From: Polyangia bacterium | Lineage (GTDB): Bacteria; Myxococcota_A; Polyangia; Nannocystales; Nannocystaceae | Reading direction: 5' to 3' | Length of the DNA stretch: 64,000 bases | NCBI GenBank assembly: GCA_030430565.1 | Contig: JAUIKS010000006.1 | Coordinates: forward strand, 292,073 to 356,072 | Shown here: in pieces, positions 11,877-22,900 of the stretch | Layout: each line of letters starts with the position of its first letter | Position numbering within the stretch: position 1 is the stretch's first letter | Position numbers and translations under genes: made by a program | Notes under the pieces: generated by a model | What the model saw: only the letters and a program-made list of their open reading frames with translations | Databases searched by the model: none | What the model was told of the DNA's origin: nothing

Positions 11877-14800
11877 ATGAGCCGACCGTTTGGCGAGCAG
11901 CTGCGACTCGAGCTGGTCCGGCGCGCCCTCGGGGTCAGCGCGGACGCGCCGACGGTCTTCGACGAGCGCTTCGAAGTCCTCGGGCAGCCGCGTCAGGGCG
12001 GGATGAGCCGCGTCTACCGCGTGCGCGATCGATCGCTGGAGCGAGTCGTCGCGCTGAAGACGGTCGCGCGGCGGCGGCCGGAGGACGAGCGGCGGATCCG
12101 GCACGAGTTCCGCGTGCGCGCCGGGCTCTCGCACCGCAACCTCCTGCGCCTGCACGAGCTCTTCGTCCGCGAGGGTCGCTGCTACTTCACGATGGAGTAC
12201 CTCGAGGACGCGGTCACGCTGCTGGAGTGGGTCGGCGGCGGGCAAACGCCTGATAATTCAGACATGTCTGAAGGAGCTGGCGTGGACGTGTCGCCCGCGC
12301 GCGCGCCCGCCTACGACCGGCGCCTGCGCTGCGCGCTGCACCAGCTCGCGCTCGGCCTCCACGCGCTGCACGAGTACGGCAAGGTGCACCGCGACGTGAA
12401 GCCCGACAACGCGCTCGTGACCCCGGACGGGCGGGTTGTGCTGCTCGACTTCGGGCTCGCGGCCGCGCGCGCGGATCGGGCGGGGGGCGGCGAGGGGGCG
12501 CGCGCCGAGGTGGCCGGGACGAGCGCCTACATCGCGCCGGAGCAGGCGCGCGGGGGGCCGTGCACGCCCGCCGTCGACCTCTACGCGCTCGGCGTGATCC
12601 TGTACCAGGGCCTTACGGGCAGGTTGCCGTTCTCGGGCGGCCCCGCGTCGATCCTCGAGCGCAAGCGCGTGACGAGCCCGCCCGCGCCCGCGACCGTGGC
12701 GCGCGACGTCCCGCAGGACCTGGACGCGCTCGCGGTCTCGCTGCTCGCGCGCAGGCCCGAGCGCAGACCGCAGCTCCCCGAGGTGCTCGCGCGCCTGGCC
12801 GCGCCCGCCGACGATCCGCAGGTTCAGGCGTCGCGCAGCGCGGCCCGCAGCGTCGTGAGCCGGCGCGGTCACCCCTTCGTCGGCCGCGCGCGCGAGCTCG
12901 CCAGCCTGCAGGCCGCGCTCGACGAGCTGCTGCGCGCGCGCGGCTTCGTCTCGCGCTGCGTGCTCGGGCCGTCGGGGATCGGCAAGTCATCGCTCGTGCG
13001 GACCTTCCTCGCGGGACATGACGAGGACGAGCGCGCGGGCGAGGTCCTGATCCTGCGGGGCCGCTGCAGCCCGCGCGAGCGGGTCCCGTACAACGCCTGG
13101 GACGCGGTCGTCGACGGGCTCGCGCGGGCGCTCGCGCGGCTCCCCGGCGCGCTGCAGGACGACGCGCGCGACGACGAGGGCGCGCTCGGGTCGACGCGCG
13201 CCGAGGATCGGGCGGCGCTGCTCCAGCTGTTCCCCGCGCTCGCGCAGATCGAGGCGCTCGCCGGCGTAGACCCGGGCGCGGACGTGGATGAGGCGCGCGC
13301 CGAGGGGGCGGCTGTCGACGCGATCGAGCTGCGGCAGCGCGGCTTCGCGGCCCTGCGCGCGCTGCTGCGCTGGACCGCGCGACGCTTCACGCTGATCCTC
13401 TGGATCGACGACGCGCAGTGGGCCGATCGCGACTCGGCGGCGCTGCTCGAGGCGGTGCTGCGCGAGCCGGCGCCGCCGCTGCTGCTGCTGGCGAGCGCGG
13501 CGACGGAGTCGGGGGAGCGCGGCCGGCTGCTCGAGCTGCTGCTGCGCGCCGACGCGGACCGGGCGCTGCGCCTGGGTCCGCTCGCGACCGACACGCTCGC
13601 GCGGCTCGCCGCGGCGGCGCTCGACTCGTTCGCGCGCGACGCCCCGATCGAGGGGGCGCGAGGCCCTGACGCGCAGCAGGTCGACGCGATCGCCCGGCAC
13701 GCGGAGGGCGATCCCTTCGTCGCGCTGGAGTGCGCCCGCCTGCTCGCGGGGGCAGGTCCCGCCGCGCTGGCTCGGCTCAGCGGCGACGCGGGCCTCGAGC
13801 TCGGGCGCGTGCTCGAGCGGCGGATCGAGGAGCTCACGCTCGAGCAGCGCGCGATCGTCGAGACGGTCGCGGTCGCGGTCCGCGAGCTCGACCCCGACCT
13901 CGCGCTCGAGGCCGCCGAGCTGCCCCGCTCGGCGCGCCCGCTGTTCGCGGAGCTGTGTGATGACGCGCTGCTGCGCTGGTCGGCCAGCGACGCCGATCCG
14001 CGGGTCGGGGTCTACCATCGGCGCCTGCGCGAGGCGGTGCTCGCGGGGACGGCCCCCGAGCGACGCGCGCGTCGGCACCTCGGGCTCGGGCGCGCGATCG
14101 AGCGGCGGACGCCCGACGATCACGACGCGCTGCTGGTGCACTGGGAGGCGGGCGGCGAGCGCCTGCGCGCGGGTCGTCACGCGGTCCTCGCGGCCGAGCG
14201 CGCCGCGTCGACGCTGGCCTTCGAGCGCGCGGGCGCGCTCTACGAGAAGGCGCTCGAGCTGCTCGCGCGCGAGGCCGACCGGCCCGCGCTGCTCGAGCGT
14301 CTCGCCGAGACCCTGGTCAACCGCGGGCGCGGCGGCGACGCGGCGCGGCGCTACCTCGAGGCCGCGCGCGCGCTCCCTGGGTCCGACGGCGCCGCGGCGG
14401 CGCGCGGCCGAGCAGTACCTAAAGTCAGGTCAGCTCGGCGAGGGTTGGGAGGTCATGCGCGCGGTGCTGGCCGAGGTCGGGGTGACGATCCCGCGCTCGC
14501 ACCGACGCGCGCTCGCGGGGGCGATGCGCCGCCGCGTTGGCTTCATGCTCCAGCGCCGCGTCCCGGCGTGGTTGACGCGGCGCGCGGGCGCGGGGTCGCG
14601 ACCGCTCACGCGCGCCGAGGTCAGCCGACACGAGGTCCTGTGGTCCGCGTCGACGAGCCTGGCGCTGGTCAATTACTCGCTCGCCGACGATCTTCGCACG
14701 CGCCTGCTGCTGGAGGCCGACAAGAGCCCCGACCCCTCGACCCGCTGCCGCGCGCTCGCCTACGAGGCGGCCATGCAGGCCTTCGTCGATCGCCGGCGCT

Positions 14801-15906
14801 TGGCGCGATCGATCGAGCGCCTGCTGACCGAGGTCGACGGGCTCGCGCGCGCCCGCGACGATCCCTACGACCGCGCGTGGCACCAGCTCGCGCAGGCGAT
14901 CGTGTCGCTGACGGCGGGGCGCTGGGCGGCCGCGCGGGCCTGCGGGCTGCGGGCCGAGACGATCTTCGCCGAGCGCTGCGTCGGCGCGTACTGGGAGCGC
15001 GCGACCGCGTCGGTCTACGTCAACACCGCGTTGGTGATGCTCGGCGAGCTCGCGCGGCTGCGCGCGCGCGTCGTCGCGATGCACGAGGACGCGGCGCGGC
15101 GCGGCGACATCTTCACCGTGATCGGCAGCCACAGCGGCGAGATGGCGCTCGCGTGGTTGGCCGACGGTCGCGGCGCGCTGGCTCGCGCGCGCGTGCAGCG
15201 AGCGCTCGCGCGGATCGAGGGCTCCGTCGGCTGGCCTGACGATCGCTTCCAGACCTGGCGCTACGCCGAGCTGCTCGCGCGCGTGCACACCGAGCTCTAC
15301 GACGGCGCGCCGTGGCGAGCCTGGGACGCGGTGCTCGAGCTGTGGTCAAACCTGCAGGCGGCGATGATGCTGCGCTTGGAGCTCGTGCGCGTCGAGCTCC
15401 GCAGCGCCCGTGCACGCGCCGCGCTCGCGCTGCTCATCCACCTCGAGGCCGAGCGAGCGGGCGGCGAGCGTCGGGGCAGGGCGCGCGCGCCTCGTCGCGG
15501 CGCGTCCTGGACCGCGCGACGGCTCCGCGCCGACCTGCGCGCGCAGATCGTCGCGCTCGATCGGGATCCGGCGCCCTACGCCGCGCCGTACGCCGCGCTC
15601 GCGCGCGCCGGCCTCGCGCGCGCGGACGGCCGTGACGAGCGGGCGGCGGCGCTGCTGGGGCGCGCGCGCGACCGCTTCGAAGGCCAGGAGATGACGTTGA
15701 TGGCGAACATCGCCCGGCTGGCGCTGGTCGAGGTCGGCAGCGGATCGTTCGCGCTCGAGGGCGCCGCGCGGGCGCGCGTCTGGCTCACCGAGGAGCAGGG
15801 GATCGAGGACCCGGAGGCGATGCTCGCCGCGCTCGCGCCGGGCTTCGGACGGGCGCGCGCGCCTCGACGGGGCGCGACGCGGGCTAGGTTGGAGGAGCGC
15901 GTCTGA
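11877..15906 (+). CDS. Ser/Thr protein kinase - AAA ATPase - helical repeat protein, frame broken near 14400
   Basis: Eukaryote-like kinase fused to an ATPase, a common myxobacterial signalling architecture. ATG at 11877 with GAGGAG just upstream. The kinase domain (about residues 30-320) shows [17 protein letters not shown] and APEQ. The ATPase shows Walker [10 protein letters not shown] and Walker [13 protein letters not shown]. The first frame stays open to 15239 but stops looking like protein after about 14390 ([12 protein letters not shown]). The continuation ([19 protein letters not shown] and onward to LEERV) is in the +1 frame and ends at 15906. A single extra base in the GC run 14390-14412 would explain it; the intact protein would be about 1342 aa. 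It may be a sequencing error, a true frameshift or programmed. Confidence 0.8.
12256..12280 (+). repeat. Dispersed GACATGTC repeat, copy D (inside kinase domain)
   Basis: TTCAGACATGTCTGAA, a perfect 16-base palindrome, is followed by GGAGCTGG. It encodes Ser-Asp-Met-Ser-Glu in an insertion between the kinase hinge region and the helix before HRD, the clearest case of the element sitting in frame in a conserved domain. Confidence 0.7.
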
Positions 15907-16000
15907 ATAGTCCCCACGCCGCCATGCACCGCCCGGAGCGCCGCGTTGCGGCGCCGCCGTTGTACACTCGGCGCTCGCCGATCGGCCGGCGTCGCTAGCT

Positions 16001-16050
16001 CCGCTTCCACGTCCGCTTCCGCTTCCGCTTCCACGTCCACTTCTGCTTCA
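16001..16050. repeat. GCTTCC/CACGTC hexamer repeats upstream of the CHAT operon
   Basis: A 50-bp run of CGCTTC, CACGTC and related hexamers ends 33 bp before the CHAT gene start. No gene lies in 15907-16082. Slippage here could change promoter or leader spacing of the four-gene set. Confidence 0.7.
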
Positions 16051-16082
16051 CCCGTCAACCCCACCTCCACCGTAGGCGAGTC

Positions 16083-18944
16083 ATGAGCCGCTGGCGCAGC
16101 AGGTCGCGATCGGGGCGCCGCCCCGGGGTCTCTGGAGGGGCGGATGAGCCGACGCGGATCCTGCTGCTCGCCGCCAACCCGCCCGAGACCGGTCGCCTCG
16201 GGGTCGAGCTCGAGATCCGCGACATCCGCCAGTTCCTGCAGCAGGCGACCTACGGCCGCCAGTTCGAGCTGCGCTCGGAGTTCGCCGTGCGCCCGCCGGA
16301 CATCCAGGAGCACATCCTCCGGCACCGCCCGGCGATCCTGCACTTCAGCGGGCACAACGTGACCGCGGCCGAGCGGGCGCGCGCGGGCGCGCGCGAGTTC
16401 TCGGCGAGCGCGTCGGCGCGGGCGCGTCGACGCGGTCCGGGCGGCCTGATCATCCGCGCGCGGGACGACAGCGCGGTCGAGCTGCCGCCCGAGGCCCTGC
16501 GCGCGCTGCTGCAGCAGTTCTCGGACGAGCTGCGCTGCGTGGTCCTCAACGCCTGCGAGACGCACGAGCAGGCCGAGGCGCTCGCGGGCTCGATCGACTT
16601 CGTCATCGGGATGTCGCGGGCGCTCGACGACGAGGCCGCGATCGCGTTCTCGGCCAGCTTCTACCGCGCGCTCGCCTTCGGCGAGTCGATCGAGCGGGCG
16701 TTCCACCTCGGGCGCAACGCGATCGCCATGGTCGTCGGGCTCGGCGAGCACGAGGTGCCGAGGCTGTTCACGCGCGAAGGTGGCCCTTCGGCCAGTCAGT
16801 TCCGGTTCGCGGGCGAGGGCGACGGCGCGTCCGCGAGCGGTGACGCGCCTGCACCGTCGCGCGACGCCGCGGTGACGCGCCCTCGCGGCGCCGCGGCCAG
16901 CCGCGTCGAGGCCCCCGCGTCACCCGGTCGCGCGCGGCGGAGGGCCGCGGACGGCTCGGGCTCGTCCCCGGCGCGCCTCGATCCCTTCCCCGGCGCGCGG
17001 ATGCTCCGGGACGTCGACGCGCCCAGCCGCCGCGTGACGCTCGACGCGATCGGGGAGCGCGACGGCGATCGGGTCGTCTGGCGCTTTCGCGCGCGGGGTC
17101 AGCCGGCGGTGGTGCGCGCGCGCGAGGCGACGGGCGTGCAGGCGCTGCTCGAGCGCGCGCGCCTGCTGCACGCGCGGCCGGACGGCGCGCTCGCGCTGCG
17201 GCTGGGGCAGGCGCTGACGCGCTTCGTGTTCGGCGCGCCCGACGAGCCCGGCTACGACGAGGTGTTCCGCGCGCTGCTCGATCGCCGCGGCGTCAGCCGG
17301 GCCGGGCCCGCGCACGTGCCCGCGCGCTGCCGGCTGCACCTGCGCGACGCGACGCTGCTCAGCCTGCCCTGGGCGCTGATGGCGGAAGGGGCAGATTGGC
17401 TGCTCGACGACGGCTGGACCTTCGAGCTCGCGCGCGCGGCTCGTCCGCGCAAGAGCGTGCGCCTGCCGGGCCCGTGCGCGGTCCTGGTGATCGCGCCGCG
17501 GGCGACGGGGGGCAACCTCGATCCGGTCCCGCACTTCGACGACATCGAGGACGTGCTCACGCGCGCCTGGCCGCTCGTCGGTCGACGCGGCGTCGCGCAG
17601 CACCTCGAGCTCGCGCGCGCCTGGAGCGAGGTGCGTCGCCTGCTGCGGACGCGCAAGCCCGACATCGTGTACTTCTACGGGCGCGCGTCGATGACCGGCG
17701 GCGCTCCGACGCTGCGCCTCGATCTCGCCGGGGATGGCCACGAGGACATCCCGCTCGGTGAGCTGCTCGACGCGCTCGGCGGGCGGGCGCGCGCGCTCTA
17801 CCTCAACACCGACTCCCGCCGCCCGCTCAGCCTCGCGCAGGTCGACACCAGCGCGCTGCCCTGCGTGATCGCGCCGACCCGCCCGGCCGGCGGGATCGAG
17901 GGCGACGCCGCCGGCGCGCAGTGGCTGTGGATGATGCTCAAGCAGGGCCTCGACCCGGTCGCGGCGCTGCAGGCGGTCGCGCGCGAGCGGTCGACGCTGC
18001 GCGCGGCGACGATGTGCGCGCACACGCGCTTCGACGAGTGGATCACCGACGTGGCGCCCAGCGAGGACTGCTCCGGGCGCGCGCGCCTGCGGGTCGATCG
18101 GACCGTGCAGCGCGCGCAGCTGCTCGAGGGCATCCGCACCCTCGCCTCGCACCCGACGCGGCTGGTCGAGTCGGTCGTCGTCTGCGGCGAGGATCCCTAC
18201 AGCATGCGGCACCTCGGCGACCTGCTGTACCAGCACGTGCACGACTTCGGCCCCGCGAGCGTCCGCGTGGTCCGCAACCGGATCCCGCTGCCGCGCGAGC
18301 GCGCCGCCTTGCTGGAGCAGCTGCGCGCGCTGCTGCGCGAGGAGCTGCTGGAGCTCGAGCCTGGCGAATCGGTCACCCGCGGGATCGCGCGCAAGCTCGC
18401 GGAGATCCCGGCGCGGCAGGGCGCGCGCAAGCTGCTGTGGATCGACTGGGGCGCGGTCGGCCCCGGGACCAAGAGCCCGGCGCTGCAGGTCCGCGACCTC
18501 GTGGAGTGGCTGCGCTTCGCCGCCGACGAGCTCGGCACGCACTGCCCGCGCTCGGTCCGGATCCTGTCGCTGCTCAGCATCTCGGCCTCGGCCCGCGGCT
18601 GCGCGCGGATCGAGGAGTACCTCGACGACCTGATCCCGCGGCGGCACGCGTCGATCGTGTTCTCGCCCTCGGCCCACTACACCCGCCTGCCGCGGCCCGG
18701 CGCGGTCAGCAAGCGCGACCTCATCGACTTCCTCGACAAGTACTCGAGCTGCCCGAAAGACCTCATCAGCCCGGTCTCGACCGTGATCAACGCGCGCGCG
18801 GCCGGGAGCTTCGAGGCGGTCGTGACCGCGATCGAGGAGGTCGAGACCGGCGCGGTCACCTGGTCCGAGCTCGCGCGGGCGCTGCCCAGCGAGTCCGAGC
18901 GAGAGCCCGCCGCGCGCTACGACGAAGACGAGCTGATCCAATGA
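16083..18944 (+). CDS. CHAT protease-like protein with second degenerate CHAT and inactive STAND-like region
   Basis: 953 aa, first gene of the conflict-type operon. Residues 25-230 are a CHAT domain with catalytic His in ILHFSGHN (His91) and Cys in VVLNACET (Cys158), so predicted active. Residues about 310-640 look like a second CHAT-like fold in which the equivalent positions read VYFYGRAS and LYLNTDS, so predicted inactive. Residues about 690-950 resemble a STAND NTPase without a P-loop: the expected Walker A is CGEDPYSMRHL and a Walker-B-like LLWIDWG remains. Such inactive STAND (iSTAND) modules occur in MoxR-linked conflict systems. ATG at 16083; the stop overlaps the MoxR start (ATGA). 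Likely cytosolic. Confidence 0.8.
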   Translation: MSRWRSRSRSGRRPGVSGGADEPTRILLLAANPPETGRLGVELEIRDIRQFLQQATYGRQFELRSEFAVRPPDIQEHILRHRPAILHFSGHNVTAAERARAGAREFSASASARARRRGPGGLIIRARDDSAVELPPEALRALLQQFSDELRCVVLNACETHEQAEALAGSIDFVIGMSRALDDEAAIAFSASFYRALAFGESIERAFHLGRNAIAMVVGLGEHEVPRLFTREGGPSASQFRFAGEGDGASASGDAPAPSRDAAVTRPRGAAASRVEAPASPGRARRRAADGSGSSPARLDPFPGARMLRDVDAPSRRVTLDAIGERDGDRVVWRFRARGQPAVVRAREATGVQALLERARLLHARPDGALALRLGQALTRFVFGAPDEPGYDEVFRALLDRRGVSRAGPAHVPARCRLHLRDATLLSLPWALMAEGADWLLDDGWTFELARAARPRKSVRLPGPCAVLVIAPRATGGNLDPVPHFDDIEDVLTRAWPLVGRRGVAQHLELARAWSEVRRLLRTRKPDIVYFYGRASMTGGAPTLRLDLAGDGHEDIPLGELLDALGGRARALYLNTDSRRPLSLAQVDTSALPCVIAPTRPAGGIEGDAAGAQWLWMMLKQGLDPVAALQAVARERSTLRAATMCAHTRFDEWITDVAPSEDCSGRARLRVDRTVQRAQLLEGIRTLASHPTRLVESVVVCGEDPYSMRHLGDLLYQHVHDFGPASVRVVRNRIPLPRERAALLEQLRALLREELLELEPGESVTRGIARKLAEIPARQGARKLLWIDWGAVGPGTKSPALQVRDLVEWLRFAADELGTHCPRSVRILSLLSISASARGCARIEEYLDDLIPRRHASIVFSPSAHYTRLPRPGAVSKRDLIDFLDKYSSCPKDLISPVSTVINARAAGSFEAVVTAIEEVETGAVTWSELARALPSESEREPAARYDEDELIQ

Positions 18945-19906
18945 GCACACGATTCGAGCTGGTACGGAGGGGGCAGCGCGAGCCGGTCGGGCGCGCGCCG
19001 CTGGTCGAGCGCGAGATCCCGCGCGCGCTGCACGACCTGCGCGCCTCGGCCTCGAGCTTCGAGATCGACGACGAGCTGGCCGACGCGGTGAACGTCGCGC
19101 TGGCCGTCGGCGCGCCGCTTCTCCTGACCGGAGAGCCAGGTACTGGCAAGACCCAGCTCGCCTACTTCCTGGTCTGGTACTTCGGCCTCGACGGCGGGCC
19201 GTCGGCGCCGGAGGGCGGCCCGCGCCAGCCCTTCACCTTTCACGTCAAGTCGACCAGCGTCGCGCGCGACGTGCTCTACACCTTCGACACCGTCGCGTAC
19301 TTTCACGACGCCCAGGCGGGGCGGGGCGGGGCGCTCGACAAGTCGCGCTACGTCTCCCGCGGGCCGCTGTGGCACGCGCTCGAGGCGGTCAACCGCGGCG
19401 AGCCGGCCGTGCTGCTGATCGACGAGGTCGACAAGGCGCCGCGCGACTTCCCCAACGACCTGCTGCACGAGCTCGATCAGTACCGCTTCGAAGTCCCCGA
19501 GTCGGGCGAGCTCGTGTCGCGCCGCCCGGGCAGCAACCCGCCGATCATCATCGTCACCAGCAACTCCGAGAAGCGCCTGCCGGGGGCGTTTCTGCGCCGC
19601 TGCATCTTTCACAACATCGTCTTCGACGAGGACGTGCTGCGCCGGGCCGTGGCCGCGCGCCGCCGCGCGGGCGAGCTGCCGCGCCTCGACGAGCGCACCA
19701 TCGGCGCCGCCCGGGCGGCGTTCATGGAGCTGCGCGAGCACGGCTCGCTCAACAAGAAGCCGGCGACCGCTGAGTTCCTGGCGTGGCTGGTGGCGCTCGA
19801 CATCATGGGCGCGCAGGCGCCTGACCTCGAGGGCTGCCCCGCGCGCGAGCTGCCGCTGCTGTCGGCGCTGATCAAGGACTCGACGGACATGGAGCGGCTC
19901 GGCTGA
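18941..19906 (+). CDS. MoxR-family AAA+ ATPase
   Basis: 321 aa. Walker A GEPGTGKT (residues 64-71), Walker B VLLIDEVDK (about 158-165), sensor 1 in IIIVTSNSEKRLPG and an arginine finger candidate in AFLRRC. MoxR ATPases remodel or activate partner proteins, often with vWA-domain partners. Start overlaps the CHAT stop by four bases and the stop directly abuts the next ATG, so the three genes are almost certainly co-translated. In this setting it probably gates activity of the CHAT, FGE and caspase proteins; that role is inferred from similar published MoxR-centred ternary systems. Confidence 0.9.
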   Translation: MSTRFELVRRGQREPVGRAPLVEREIPRALHDLRASASSFEIDDELADAVNVALAVGAPLLLTGEPGTGKTQLAYFLVWYFGLDGGPSAPEGGPRQPFTFHVKSTSVARDVLYTFDTVAYFHDAQAGRGGALDKSRYVSRGPLWHALEAVNRGEPAVLLIDEVDKAPRDFPNDLLHELDQYRFEVPESGELVSRRPGSNPPIIIVTSNSEKRLPGAFLRRCIFHNIVFDEDVLRRAVAARRRAGELPRLDERTIGAARAAFMELREHGSLNKKPATAEFLAWLVALDIMGAQAPDLEGCPARELPLLSALIKDSTDMERLG

Positions 19907-22900
19907 ATGCCCGCCGCGGCGGGAGCCGGGCGCGAGCGCGAGCTCGAGCGTCTGTACGCGGCGCTGTCCGCCTGCGGCATGCCCGTGGATCTGGTCGGCC
20001 GCGTGCGGGTCGAGCACGTCCTGCGCGTCTCGGGCGTCCCGCGCGAGCTCGCGGCCTTCGTCGCCCACGTCGACGCCCACGAGCAGGCGCTGTCACGCCG
20101 CCTGCGCGCGCTCCTGGCTCGCTCGCCCGACGAGGCCGAGCGCCTGCGCGAGGTCTACCGCGGCTGGCTCCGCACGCTCCCGCGGACGTCGCCGGACGTC
20201 GAGCCGCGGGTCCGCGCGCGTCGGGAGGTCACCCCGGTCAACGCGGGATCGGGAGGCCGCGCGCGCGCGCCGACGGGCTCGCGCGCGCCCAGGGTGCACG
20301 CGGGGCGCCGCTGGATCGGCGCGCTCGCGCTGCTCGGCGCGGCGATCGTCGCGATCGAGCCCGAGCGCGTCGCGGATCTTGACCTGTACGAAGAGACACC
20401 ATCGCTGACGCCCGAGGCCCGCGTCGAGACGCCCCACGAGCAGGCGCCCGCGGCGGGCCCGGGCGATGACGACGCCGAAGACAACGAAGAAGACAACGAA
20501 GAAGAGGAGCCCGCGCCGCTGGCCGCGACGCTGCTGGGGCTCCTAGGGCTCGCGCTGATCGTCGGGGACGCGCTCGCGCGGGCGCTGCAGCCCCGGCTCC
20601 CACCGCCGCACGCCCCGCTGACCGAGCAGCGTCGGCGCGGGCGCTACGACCTCGGCGTCACCGCGCCGCGCGAGAGCCTGCTGATCGGGCGCGACGAACA
20701 GGACGAGCTGATCTGGGGGATCGAGCAGCTGCGCGGGGAGGAGCGGACGCGCGCGCTCGACGTCGAGCGCAGCGTGCACGCCACCGCGTCGGCGGGCGGG
20801 GTGCCGAGGCTGCACTTCGAGCGCGCCCGGGCCTACCGCGGCGTGTGGATCTGGATCGACCGGCGCATGGCGGCGTGGCGTGACGCGCGGCAGCTCGCGG
20901 ACGACATCACGGGCGCGCTCGCGCGCGCCGGGCTGCCCGCCTCACGCGTGTGGTTCGACGGCGTCCCCGATCAGCTCGAGCTGCACGACGGCAGCGTGAC
21001 GACGCTGCAGCGGGTCTCGGCGGCGCGTCGTCGCGCGCGCATCGTCGTGCTCACCGACGGCCGCGACCTCGCGCTGCGCCACGCCGATGAGCTCTCGCGC
21101 GCGCGAGTGCGCGCGACCCTGCGCGAGCTCGAGGCCTGGGACAACCTCGCCTTCGTCGGCTTCGGGGGGGCGCGCGCGCTCGAGCTGCTGCTGCACGGCT
21201 TCGGGATCCGGCTGCTGCGACCGGCCGACGCCGTGCCCTTCCTCGCCGGTCTCGGCCGCGCGGGTCGCCAGGGCAGGCAGGCGCTCGGGCCCGCGTTCGC
21301 GCTGTGGGAGGCGAGCTGCGCGATCGCGCCGCGAACCATCGGCGAGGACGAAGCGCTCACGCTGCGCCGCGCGCTCGCGCTGGACGTCGAGCCGTGGGCG
21401 ATCGCCCGGCTGCGGGAGCGCGCCCCGGGCCCCAGCGGCAAGCTGCGCTGGAGCCCCGAGGCGCGGGCGGGCTGCCTGTATCGCTACGAACGCGGCGAGC
21501 GCTCGGCGAGCGCGGGACGGCTCGCCCAGGGCGGCGCGCTGGCCCAGGCGATCGAATTCTGGCGCGGGCGCTACGAGGCCAACGACCGCTACTGGCGGGA
21601 GCGCAGCCCGGGGTGGATCGGCAGCCGCGCGTGGGCGCTGCACCGCGTCGAGCGTGCCGAGCTCGAGCTGTGGGTCGCGCCCGCCGAGGCCGCGCGCGCG
21701 CTGTACCAGCTGCACGAGGGCGACGCGGCGATCGCCGCCCAGATCCGCCGCGTCGTCGCGGTCTACGACGACGGCGACGCACCACTCGCGCGTGACCGCC
21801 TGCGCCTGCCGTGGCGCCTGCGCGCGCAGGCCCGTGACGTCCGGCGCATGCTCGGCGTCATCGGCTTCGCGCCGGCGGCGGCCTACGCCCAGCGGGCGCC
21901 GGGGCTGCACGCGCTGCGCGTGGCGGGGGGGCTGTGCGCGTTCGCGGCTGTCGGCGCGCTGATCATCCCGCGCGGGCGCGCGGCGGAGCTGTACGTGGTC
22001 CTCGCGATCGCGGCGCTCGGCCTGCTGACGCTGTCGATCCTCGAGCTGCGCGCGCGACATCGGGTGACGCGGGGGGGCGCGAGCGCGCGGAGCGTGTCCG
22101 CGTGGGCCCGGGCCCACGGCGCGCCGACGGCCGCGCTTGCCGGCGCGCTGCTGATCGCGCTCTGGCCCTCCCACGCGCCTGATCCGGTCCCGCCGCCCGA
22201 CGACGAAGATGTCCACGAAGACGTGACGTCCAGGCGCGTCGAGCCGCCGCGTGCGCGCGCGCCCCGGCCCACGCTCCCGTCGCCGCTGCCCGAGGTCGTC
22301 GCGCCGCGCCCGATCGAGACCCCGGACGCGCCCGCGGCGGCCGAGCCGACGCTCGTCGCCGAGCTCGCGCCGCGCGGGAGCGCGTCGTCTAGAGCGTGTC
22401 CCGATGGTCAGGTTATGCGGGACGGCGTGTGCGCGGCGGCGTCGCCGGGGAGCGGCGCGTCCGTGACTCCCGAGGCGCCCGGGGTCTCGCTCCTCGGCGT
22501 GGCGGCGCCCGCGCCAGAGCCTGCGCCCGCGCCAGAGCCTGCGCCCGCGCCCGCGCCTCCGTCGTCGATGTGCCCCTCCGGACAGATCCCTGTCAACGGC
22601 GTCTGCGTCTCGCGCTGCCCCAGGGAGATGGCCTTTGTGCCAGGCGGCGCGCTCGCGGGGCGAACGCTCGCGGACGTGTGCCTCGATCGCACCGAGGTCA
22701 CGGTCGCCGCCTACGGTCGCTGCGTCGAGGCCGGCCGCTGCGCGGCGCCGAGCGGCGCGGGGCCTCGCTACAACTGGGGGCGCCGTGATCGCGCGCGGCA
22801 CCCGATCAACGACGTCACGTGGAGCCAGGCCCGCGCGTTCTGCCGCGCCGTCGGCAAGCGCCTGCCGACCGAGTGGGAGTGGGAGTGGGCGGCGCGCGGG

